Below are positions 1 through 5,024 of a stretch of 5,024 nt of DNA, in pieces. The translations under genes were made by a program, and so were the position numbers. Location: assembly GCA_020425915.1 (NCBI GenBank), contig JAGQQZ010000479.1, forward strand, positions 1-5,024, written 5' to 3'. Numbering within the stretch: the first letter of the stretch is position 1; each line of letters opens with the position of its first letter. Source of the stretch: Planctomycetota bacterium (GTDB taxonomy: Bacteria; Planctomycetota; UBA1135; UBA2386). A model generated the notes under the pieces. It did no database searches and had not been told where the DNA came from. It was given only the letters and a program-made list of their open reading frames with translations.

Positions 1-2
1 TG

Positions 3-197
3 ACCAAGGACTGCTATCCGGTGCCGTTCGACATGACCGACGACGAGGAGATCCCGCTCGCGGTCGCGCACAAGAACGCGCTCAGCGTCCGCAGCTGGGA
101 GAAGATGGCGACCAAGTACGCCATGGACCCCGACTCCTGGAAGGAGTTCATGGCCAAGATCGAGGAAGCCGCGAAGAAGAAGTCGAAGGACGACTGA
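3..197 (+). CDS. C-terminal end of an unrecognised protein (5' truncated by window edge)
   Basis: An open frame runs in from the left edge and ends at TGA 195-197, giving 64 visible residues that begin TKDCYPVPFDMTDDEE and end in the lysine-rich, charged tail AAKKKSKDD. The visible part has two tryptophans in helix-like contexts (VRSWEKM and DSWKEFM), no signal peptide, no membrane segment and no motif I can assign. It looks like real coding sequence: codon third positions are strongly G/C, and the amphipathic helical tail is typical of a soluble cytoplasmic protein. It converges with the minus-strand EF-hand/dikinase gene, leaving only 12 bp between the two stop codons, and its stop lies inside the shared hairpin. 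I do not recognise the family; the rest of the gene lies outside the window. Confidence 0.8.
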   Translation, partial: TKDCYPVPFDMTDDEEIPLAVAHKNALSVRSWEKMATKYAMDPDSWKEFMAKIEEAAKKKSKDD

Positions 198-216
198 GTC
201 GAACGCGATTCAGTCG
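191..216. terminator. Hairpin shared by two convergent genes, both stop codons in the stem
   Basis: Positions 191-201 pair with 206-216 in an 11-bp stem (one G-T wobble at 198/209) around the tetraloop AACG. G188-G189 can also pair with C218-C219 past one mismatch. The plus-strand stop (195-197) and the minus-strand stop (210-212) pair with each other. The position between convergent genes suggests a bidirectional terminator. Neither side is followed by a clear T-run; the minus-strand side is pyrimidine-rich, the plus-strand side is not. Hairpin seen directly; termination inferred. Confidence 0.5.
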
Positions 217-2612
217 ACCCACGGCCGCGCCTGCTTGATCAGCAGGCGGCGGTCGTCCGTGACCTTGAACTCGACCTCCATCGCGAACCCCGGATCGTCG
301 ACTCGACCGTAGAGTTCGGCGAACTTCTCGTGGATGACACGTAGGGCACGACGGAGTTCGAGGAGGTGTTCCGCACCGAGCACCGGCTTGCCGTCCAGTC
401 GCGGCGAGCGGCGCACGACTCGATCCGACTTCGGGTTCCGCGGGGCGAGCAGGATCTCCTCCGGCACCGAGTCGGCACCGGGATTGGTGACGAGTTCCTC
501 CCCCACCTGCGCGTTGACGTAGAAGTACACGCGATCCTCGGCAGCCGTCTGATAGACGACGTCCTTCGTGACGGCGACCCCGTTCGCACGTTCTCCGGAT
601 TCGTTGACGTGGAGCGCGACACCCATCGCAGCCGCGAAGTGGTCGATGCGATAGAACTCCCGCTCCTCGTACGCGCGGAAGTTCCAGAGGCTCGCAAACA
701 CTTGCTTGATCGACTTGCCGAGATGTCCCTCCTCGGGTCGGTGCGTGAACGAGTCGTACAGCCCCGCGCCACTGAAGCCGGGCAGGTCCTCGTTGTTCGT
801 GCTCGATCGACAGCGCACGGAAGCGCCTACCGGGAACTTGCCGTGGACCTCGTCCAGGGCCGCCGCGACCCATGGTGGCAGCTCACCCTTTCGGATCGCC
901 TTGCGGAACTTCTTCAGGCGCTTGGCGCGAGTGTCCGCGTCCGCACGGAACTCGGCGTCGCCCACCATGGCGCGTGCCTGCGCATAGAAGTCGTTGTGCC
1001 GCATGAACGCGTCGTAGAACGAGAACGGCACGGCGAACCCCTGCGGCGTGAGGTCGGCACGTAGACCGAACGTCCGCAGGGACGCGAGGTTGGCAGCCTT
1101 CACACCGAACGCGTCGGCGTCGGCGTACCCGATCCGGTCGAACGGGCGGATCTCCTTCACGGACAGGTCACGCGGCGGCACCTGAGCACACTCCGGCCGG
1201 AGCGCGGTGAAGTGGTCCTCGACCTCGGCGGCCGAGGCAGCGCGCAATTCGAAGCCACTCTCGGTCACGCGGTACGCGACGTACTTGTCGAGCAACTCGG
1301 TGACCCTCGGATCGTCCAGGGCACCGGCGACGAATGCGTTCGGCACGTCGTCTTGGACCGCTCGGAGGTTCACGTGCGAGAGCGGCGTCTGTGGCACGGT
1401 CGTGATCACGCCGGCAACGCGCGGCATTTCGTTGGGCAGGCTCTCGTACAGCACGACGTCTCGTACTCCCGGCCGATCGTCGGAACCCATCCGTCGCAGA
1501 CGCCCGAACGTCTCGCCCCGGTTCAGCGGCAGGAACGCGATGTCGGCGTATCGCTCGGACTCGTCGTACACCGGTAGTCCACGCGCCTCGTACCGTTCTC
1601 GCTCGGACTCGTAGCGCTGCCTCGCGCGTGGGAGCAGGTTGTAGGCGAGTTTGCCGCGCAGGATCGGAGCGTGCTGCTGCAGCAACTCGAACGACTCCTC
1701 GACGAGGTCGAACGCGTACGCGTCGTTCGGCTCGAACTCGAACGTGTACAGGCCGGGCCGACCATCGGGGGCTTCGAGCATCGGGCGGAACACGAGTACG
1801 CCACGCATCTGCCCGTCCCGGTGCTCGCCGATCCCGACCTTCGCCATGAACATCGGGTGCGCTCGGTGCGTCTTCGTGTTCATGAAGTAGAGCAGCGGCC
1901 GATCGGAACCCGCGTCCTCGATCTGGAACTTGACGAACTCCAGACCGGCGAGATGCGTGTCGACCATCACCTCGAGACCCCGATACGAGAACTCCTCGAA
2001 CGTCGCCCGGTCCGGCAACTCCGCGGCTCCGTCCTCACGATCGAGTTCCGAGGGCTCGAGCCGGCGACCCGCGCTGCGGCCGCCGCCTGGGCGACGGAAT
2101 CCGCCGCCCGGGCGCCCACCGCGCTCGGGAGCGACCTCGTCTCCCTCCAACTCGCCGTCACCGTTCCGATCCGCTGCACGTAGCGACCGGACGGCATCGG
2201 TCACCTCGTCCTCGAACAGTTCCCCGTCACCGTCCTTGTCGAGCGCTCGCATCAACGGGGTCGTCCGCAGCATCGCGCCGAGCATCCCGTCCGGCGGTCC
2301 CGGCGGTGGTCCGCGTCGATCGCTACCCGGCCGACCGCGACCGCGTTCCGGCCCTCCCCGCGCCGGAACCAATTCGTCGATCGTCAGGTTGCCATCGCCG
2401 TTGCGATCGAGGGCGCGCAGAGCCGCGACCGCACCGTCGATCTCGCGGCCCGAGATCGACCGATCGCCGTCCGTGTCGAGCGCACCGATCAGCGGGTCGA
2501 AACCGCCTCGTCGCCCGAACGGCGGAGGGCCAGGAGGCTGGGCGGCGAGCGCGCCGCACAGGAGCAGCACGGAGCAGGAGAGCAGCCGATCGATCTTCGA
2601 GTACATTCGCAT
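210..2612 (-). CDS. Exported EF-hand protein with phosphohistidine-like and PPDK-type ATP-binding domains
   Basis: 800 residues. An N-terminal signal peptide (Arg/Lys-containing n-region, hydrophobic core LLSCSVLLLCGALA, likely cut near residues 23-24) is followed by four canonical 12-residue EF-hand loops at 46-57, 69-80, 125-136 and 148-159, each with Asp at 1, Asp or Asn at 3, Asp at 5 and Glu at 12. Linkers at about 82-109 and 162-194 are rich in Arg, Gly and Pro. Residues about 205-470 form a conserved-looking region with the motif TPLSHVNLRA; His413 fits the phosphorylated His of dikinases. Residues about 503-796 match the PPDK N-terminal ATP-binding domain: FGVKAANLASL (502-512), VRCRSSTNNEDLPGFSGAG (599-617), ANGVAVTKD (676-684) and a C-terminal EVE...KQARP with Glu781, Gln794 and Arg796 at the places of PPDK Glu323, Gln335 and Arg337. 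A phosphotransfer (dikinase) role is inferred; the substrate is unknown. The ATG at 2612 is chosen because GGAGG lies 6 nt upstream; an in-frame TTG at 2684 would bury the signal peptide and has no such site. Confidence 0.88.
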   Translation of the reverse strand: MRMYSKIDRLLSCSVLLLCGALAAQPPGPPPFGRRGGFDPLIGALDTDGDRSISGREIDGAVAALRALDRNGDGNLTIDELVPARGGPERGRGRPGSDRRGPPPGPPDGMLGAMLRTTPLMRALDKDGDGELFEDEVTDAVRSLRAADRNGDGELEGDEVAPERGGRPGGGFRRPGGGRSAGRRLEPSELDREDGAAELPDRATFEEFSYRGLEVMVDTHLAGLEFVKFQIEDAGSDRPLLYFMNTKTHRAHPMFMAKVGIGEHRDGQMRGVLVFRPMLEAPDGRPGLYTFEFEPNDAYAFDLVEESFELLQQHAPILRGKLAYNLLPRARQRYESERERYEARGLPVYDESERYADIAFLPLNRGETFGRLRRMGSDDRPGVRDVVLYESLPNEMPRVAGVITTVPQTPLSHVNLRAVQDDVPNAFVAGALDDPRVTELLDKYVAYRVTESGFELRAASAAEVEDHFTALRPECAQVPPRDLSVKEIRPFDRIGYADADAFGVKAANLASLRTFGLRADLTPQGFAVPFSFYDAFMRHNDFYAQARAMVGDAEFRADADTRAKRLKKFRKAIRKGELPPWVAAALDEVHGKFPVGASVRCRSSTNNEDLPGFSGAGLYDSFTHRPEEGHLGKSIKQVFASLWNFRAYEEREFYRIDHFAAAMGVALHVNESGERANGVAVTKDVVYQTAAEDRVYFYVNAQVGEELVTNPGADSVPEEILLAPRNPKSDRVVRRSPRLDGKPVLGAEHLLELRRALRVIHEKFAELYGRVDDPGFAMEVEFKVTDDRRLLIKQARPWVD

Positions 2613-2700
2613 TCCGATCCTCCGGACACGTGATAGCACTTCGTTCACGGCGAGTCGGACGAGGCTGCCGTAACTTTCGTGCAATCAGATGTCGCGTTCG
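2613..2700 (-). other. 88-bp gap between ggt and the EF-hand/dikinase-like gene
   Basis: Apart from the Shine-Dalgarno site I see no convincing promoter. A weak -10-like TATCAC lies at about 2629-2634 on the minus strand without a good -35 partner. The gap is short enough for read-through from ggt and long enough for a promoter, so cotranscription is undecided. The small hairpin at 2693-2708 sits at its upstream end. Confidence 0.4.
2619..2623 (-). promoter_or_regulatory. Strong Shine-Dalgarno site for the EF-hand/dikinase-like gene
   Basis: On the minus strand GGAGG lies exactly 6 nt before the ATG at 2612. It decides the start: a second in-frame ATG at 2606 would be 12 nt away, and the upstream TTG at 2684 has no comparable site. 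The two other minus-strand genes lack such a strong site, so this gene is probably translated independently. Confidence 0.75.
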
Positions 2701-2708
2701 TCAACGCG
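2693..2708 (-). other. Small hairpin at the ggt stop codon
   Basis: CGCGTT (2693-2698) pairs perfectly with AACGCG (2703-2708) around a 4-nt loop, and the ggt stop codon (2701-2703) lies in the loop and closing pair. No T-run follows on the minus strand, so it is not a clear intrinsic terminator. It could be an attenuator or 3'-end stabiliser between ggt and the next gene, or chance in GC-rich DNA. Confidence 0.3.
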
Positions 2709-4407
2709 CGACCGCCGCACCGCCCGAACGTGGATCACAGACGGCCATCCGCGAGCCGTCCGACCGGATCGAGATCGCCTGGACTCGGCCGACGCTCGGC
2801 AGTGGTTCCCGCGCAAACGCGTGGCCGATCGCCTCGAGCCGCGTCCGTGCGTCCGGCGGGACTGCGTGGCGCTCGAACATGATGTGCTCTGGCTTCCACT
2901 GATGGTGCACACGCGGTGCGGCGATCGCGTCACGCAGCGGCATCCCATGATCGACCACGTCGACGATGACCTGGAGCACCCCGGTGATGATCCGGCTGCC
3001 GCCGGGGGCTCCGAGCACGAGCCGCGGCTTGCCGTCGTGGAGCACGATGGTCGGAGTCATCGACGAGAGCATGCGCTTGCCGGGCTGGATCGCGTTCGCC
3101 TCGCCGCCGACGAGACCGAACTGGTTCGGCACGCCGGGCTTGGCGCTGAAGTCGTCCATCTCGTTGTTCAGGAAGAACCCGAGCCCCTCGACGACGAGCC
3201 CCGACCCGAACGTCGAGTTGATCGTGGTCGTGCACGAGACGACGTTGCCTGCTCCATCGACGATCGAGAAGTGCGTCGTATCATCGCTCTCCTTCGCGCC
3301 GGCAGGTCGTCCCGCGACGACGGCGTCCACACGATCGGGTTCGATCGAAGCGCGCAGCTTCCGCAGGTACTCCGGCGCGAGCATCCCCTCGACGGGCACG
3401 TCGTAGAAGTCGGGATCTCCGAGCCAACGCGCACGATCGGCGTACGCGCGACGCATGACCTCGACGAGCCAGTGGATCGACCGAGCCGACTGGTAGCCCG
3501 CTCCGGCCATGTCGAAGCCCTCGAGCATGCCGAGCATTTGCAGCAGCGCGACCCCGCCCGAAGACGGTGGCGGCATGCTCAGAACTTCGTATCCGCGGTA
3601 CGAACCGCGGAGTGGCTGGCGTCGCACCGGTGAGTAGGCGGCGAGATCCTCCTCGTCGATGATGCCACCGGTCGCAGCCTGGTGAGCCGCGAACCGGCGC
3701 GCCGTCTCCCCGCGATAGAACCCGTGGAACCCCGACTCGGCGAATCGTGCCAGGGTCGCGGCGAGGTCCCGCTGCCGAAGGGTATCGCCAACCGCGAGTG
3801 GCTCGCCATCGCGGAAAAACACCGACCGGGTCGACGGGAACCGACCGAGTATCTCCCGCTCCTCGAGAAGGTCCGCCGCGAGGAACTGATCGACTTCGAA
3901 TCCGTCCCGCGCCAGCTCGATCGCCGGCGCGGCCAACTCGGCGAGATCCTTCGTTCCGAACGCCTCCAGCGCGCTCACCAACCCCGCGGGACTGCCCGGG
4001 ACACCGCCTGCGAGCGCCCCGACCAGGCTCTTGTCCGCGTGCACCGAGCCGTCCTCGGTCAGGTACATGTCGCGGTCCGCGCGAGCCGGTGCCTTCTCGC
4101 GGTAGTCGAACGCGGCGGCCTCGCCGTCGGCCATCCGAACCAACATGAAGCCACCCCCGCCGAGGTTGCCCGCCTGCGGATGCGTGACCGCGAGCGCGAG
4201 CGACACGGCGACCGCCGCGTCCACGGCGTTGCCGCCGGATCGGAGCACGTCGAGGCCGACACGGGCCGCACGGGGTTCGCCCGCGACCACGGCGAACCGA
4301 GCGCCCACGGCCCAGGTGTCGTTCGGAACCGGGCCCACGACGGATCGCGGCGCCGGGGGCAGACCGGCCAAACCGAGCACGGCGAAGGCCGCGACGGCGC
4401 GCAGCAT
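2701..4407 (-). CDS. ggt: Gamma-glutamyltransferase (glutathione hydrolase) proenzyme, exported
   Basis: 568 residues, a usual length for the family. GGT is made as an exported proenzyme that cuts itself into two subunits; the new N-terminal Thr then cleaves or transfers the gamma-glutamyl group of glutathione and related compounds, releasing cysteinylglycine. A hydrophobic N-terminus (LRAVAAFAVLGLAGLPPA) acts as signal peptide. The processing site is DTTHFSIVD with Thr377 as predicted nucleophile and Thr378 next to it. Other family residues by comparison with E. coli GGT: Arg103 in DYREKAP (Arg114), Asn397 in INSTFGSG (Asn411), Glu416 and Asp419 in NNEMDDFSAKPG (Gln430, Asp433), Ser448-Ser449 in LSSMTPT (Ser462-Ser463), and Gly469-Gly470 in GAPGGSRIIT. 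The lid-loop segment PGVPNQFGLVGG is kept. The ATG at 4407 shares its A with the stop of the NIL gene (TGATG), pointing to translational coupling; a TTG at 4410 directly before it is an alternative. No strong ribosome binding site is seen. Everything needed for activity appears intact. Confidence 0.96.
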   Translation of the reverse strand: MLRAVAAFAVLGLAGLPPAPRSVVGPVPNDTWAVGARFAVVAGEPRAARVGLDVLRSGGNAVDAAVAVSLALAVTHPQAGNLGGGGFMLVRMADGEAAAFDYREKAPARADRDMYLTEDGSVHADKSLVGALAGGVPGSPAGLVSALEAFGTKDLAELAAPAIELARDGFEVDQFLAADLLEEREILGRFPSTRSVFFRDGEPLAVGDTLRQRDLAATLARFAESGFHGFYRGETARRFAAHQAATGGIIDEEDLAAYSPVRRQPLRGSYRGYEVLSMPPPSSGGVALLQMLGMLEGFDMAGAGYQSARSIHWLVEVMRRAYADRARWLGDPDFYDVPVEGMLAPEYLRKLRASIEPDRVDAVVAGRPAGAKESDDTTHFSIVDGAGNVVSCTTTINSTFGSGLVVEGLGFFLNNEMDDFSAKPGVPNQFGLVGGEANAIQPGKRMLSSMTPTIVLHDGKPRLVLGAPGGSRIITGVLQVIVDVVDHGMPLRDAIAAPRVHHQWKPEHIMFERHAVPPDARTRLEAIGHAFAREPLPSVGRVQAISIRSDGSRMAVCDPRSGGAAVAR

Positions 4408-4649
4408 CAATCGGCCGCGTCGCCGAGCCCGTCCACGACCTGGACGCCGGCGTCCCGAAGGAAGGTGAACACGCGGTCGATCTCGTCCTGCTCACCCTCG
4501 AGTTCGAGCGCGAGGAAACCGCCCTCGTCCGAGACGGAGGCGCCCCGGATGTTGACGATCACGTCGAATTTGCGGTTGAGCTGATACAGCAGCGGCTGCT
4601 GGACCATCTCTTCCGAGAACTCGAAGTGGATGTGCTTCTTGACGGTCAT
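4407..4649 (-). CDS. Stand-alone NIL-domain protein
   Basis: 80 residues, nearly all of them one NIL domain (about 3-75), a small ferredoxin-like alpha/beta fold of the ACT-like type. Typical family features are seen: an N-terminal strand KKHIHFEF, the helix-start EMVQQPLLYQLNRKFDV, the strand-turn VIVNIRGASV, a Gly-rich turn before FLALELEG, and a last helix ending FLRDAGVQV. NIL domains sit at the C-terminus of the methionine ABC transporter ATPase MetN and, fused to or beside ferredoxin domains, in a homocysteine-forming sulfur system. This protein has neither an ATPase nor cysteine clusters (no Cys at all), so it is probably a small ligand-sensing or partner protein. No signal peptide, so cytoplasmic. 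The ATG at 4649 is the only sensible start; the open frame further upstream is low-complexity and unlike the family. The ribosome site is weak (ACGAG-like). It is the first gene of the minus-strand unit and overlaps ggt by one base. Ligand unknown. Confidence 0.85.
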   Translation of the reverse strand: MTVKKHIHFEFSEEMVQQPLLYQLNRKFDVIVNIRGASVSDEGGFLALELEGEQDEIDRVFTFLRDAGVQVVDGLGDAAD

Positions 4650-4664
4650 GGCTCGTGAGGAGTC

Positions 4665-4722
4665 AGGAACCTGCCAACATATCCGAGCCGTGAGTGAAGA
4701 ACAGTGTGGGCTCCAGGTTCCT
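4665..4722. repeat. 9-bp inverted repeat upstream of the NIL-domain gene
   Basis: AGGAACCTG at 4665-4673 is the exact reverse complement of CAGGTTCCT at 4714-4722, with 40 bp between the arms. The arms lie on either side of the best promoter-like match. It could be an operator or a leader stem; a match of this length could also arise by chance in a region this size roughly one time in ten. Confidence 0.35.
4676..4704 (-). promoter_or_regulatory. Weak sigma70-like promoter candidate for NIL-ggt
   Basis: On the minus strand a -10-like TATGTT (4676-4681, 4 of 6 matches to TATAAT) lies 17 bp from CTGTTC (4699-4704), a poor -35 match. The spacing and position 27 bp before the start codon are reasonable, but the sequence match alone is weak and the organism's promoter consensus is unknown. 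Confidence 0.2.
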
Positions 4723-4849
4723 TGGAGAGATTCCCGATGACTCGGAGCAACGATCGAACGCTCCGGACTGGACTCTCCCCGACCCACGGGCTACCTTCGG
4801 CGCCCGTCTGTCACCGGAGTTCGTCCGCGAGCCGGTGATGCGACGTAAC

Positions 4850-4866
4850 TCGTTGCGGGGCAACGA
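4850..4866 (+). other. 7-bp hairpin directly before the tRNA
   Basis: TCGTTGC (4850-4856) pairs perfectly with GCAACGA (4860-4866) around GGG, ending 3 nt before the first base of the mature tRNA. If transcription starts upstream, it would lie in the 5' leader removed by RNase P. No T-run follows, so it is not a normal terminator. The role is unknown. Confidence 0.35.
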
Positions 4867-4869
4867 TTC

Positions 4870-4940
4870 GGTGGCGTAGCCAAGTGGTTAGGCAATGGAT
4901 TGCAAATCCATGAACGCGGGTTCGATTCCCGCCGCCACCT
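4870..4940 (+). tRNA. tRNA-Cys (anticodon GCA)
   Basis: A full cloverleaf of 71 nt can be drawn. The acceptor stem GGTGGCG (4870-4876) pairs perfectly with CGCCACC (4933-4939). The D stem is GCC/GGC (4879-4881/4891-4893), and the anticodon stem ATGGA/TCCAT (4895-4899/4907-4911) encloses a loop with GCA at 4902-4904. The variable loop is 4 nt, and the T stem GCGGG/CCCGC (4916-4920/4928-4932) encloses TTCGATT. The discriminator base is T (4940), the identity base expected for cysteinyl-tRNA synthetase. The 3' CCA is not encoded, so it must be added after transcription. It is transcribed away from the NIL-ggt unit. Confidence 0.98.
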
Positions 4941-5024
4941 ACCTTCGATGCAGCGCGTGTCGTCCGTTGCGGCAGACGGGGCGATGCCAACACCGCGTGC
5001 CCCGCGTCGAATCGCTGAGCGCAA

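Larger units (their letters stand above)
4650..4869. other. Divergent intergenic region between NIL-ggt unit and tRNA-Cys
   Basis: This 220-bp region must carry the promoter of the minus-strand unit and probably that of the tRNA. It contains a 9-bp inverted repeat (4665-4673/4714-4722) and a series of short perfect inverted repeats towards the tRNA: 4786-4791/4802-4807 (6 bp), 4811-4817/4832-4838 (7 bp) and 4850-4856/4860-4866 (7 bp). I recognise no riboswitch, T-box or gene in it. Promoter content is inferred from gene orientation. Confidence 0.55.

Noticed and set aside
366..1064. Plus-strand open frame opposite the PPDK-type domain
   Set aside because: Antisense to a conserved domain and with no recognisable protein features.
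2613..2684. Upstream TTG start adding 24 residues to the EF-hand/dikinase-like protein
   Set aside because: No ribosome binding site, and it would place the signal peptide internally; the ATG at 2612 has GGAGG at the ideal distance.
2689..3633. Long plus-strand open frame (314 codons) opposite ggt
   Set aside because: It lies wholly antisense to a clearly recognised gene, its product is Arg/Asp/His-rich without motifs, and such shadows are common in GC-rich coding DNA.
3682..4584. Plus-strand open frame (300 codons) opposite ggt and the NIL gene
   Set aside because: Same reasons; it also crosses the boundary of two real genes.
4650..4869. SAM riboswitch or T-box in front of the NIL-ggt unit
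   Set aside because: Considered because of the sulfur theme, but I find no T-box core sequence or SAM-riboswitch pattern.
4870..4940. tRNA-Cys as an attachment site for an integrated element
   Set aside because: No repeated copy of the tRNA 3' end and no integrase is visible in the window.
4977..5004. Hairpin CGGGGC/GCCCCG after the tRNA as a terminator
   Set aside because: 6-bp stem with a 16-nt loop and no T-run; too weak in GC-rich DNA.
4791..5024. Minus-strand open frames across the tRNA (with stretches such as NRTRVHGFAIH)
   Set aside because: These are the translated antisense of the tRNA-Cys gene, a well-known source of spurious proteins.
4984..5024. Possible start of a plus-strand gene (ATG at 4984 after a G-rich stretch, product MPTPRAPRRIAER...)
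   Set aside because: Only 13 codons are visible; too little to tell a gene start from chance.

Overview
The window is GC-rich bacterial chromosomal DNA. It holds a minus-strand gene cluster of three genes, the tail of a convergent plus-strand gene at the left edge, and a divergent tRNA-Cys near the right edge. Secreted proteins with paired D-x-D-G-D EF-hands, Arg/Gly/Pro-rich linkers and very high GC are common in Planctomycetota. That is my best guess at the lineage, but it is inferred from protein style alone; there is no rRNA or marker gene here. No mobile element, CRISPR array or integration scar is visible.

Layout: (1) 3-197, plus strand, the last 64 codons of an unrecognised protein. 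(2) 191-216, a hairpin whose two arms contain the stop codons of the two convergent genes. (3) 210-2612, minus strand, an 800-residue exported protein: signal peptide, four EF-hands in two duplicated pairs, a middle region with a phosphohistidine-like motif, and a C-terminal ATP-binding domain of the pyruvate phosphate dikinase (PPDK) type. The order of the last two parts is that of glucan water dikinases, not of PPDK or PEP synthase. (4) 2701-4407, minus strand, an exported gamma-glutamyltransferase with an intact autoprocessing/catalytic site. (5) 4407-4649, minus strand, an 80-residue stand-alone NIL-domain protein whose stop overlaps the ggt start by one base. (6) 4650-4869, a divergent intergenic region with several short inverted repeats. 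(7) 4870-4940, plus strand, tRNA-Cys(GCA). (8) 4941-5024, no supported gene.

How the genes may work together: the NIL-domain gene and ggt are overlapped and almost certainly cotranscribed. GGT releases cysteinylglycine from glutathione-type thiols, and NIL domains are known from methionine transporters and from a sulfur-insertion system, so a thiol/sulfur link is plausible. The EF-hand/dikinase-like gene follows 88 bp later with its own strong ribosome binding site and may be the last gene of the same unit or separately transcribed. Its apparent export, despite an ATP-dependent domain, is the most unusual thing in the window.
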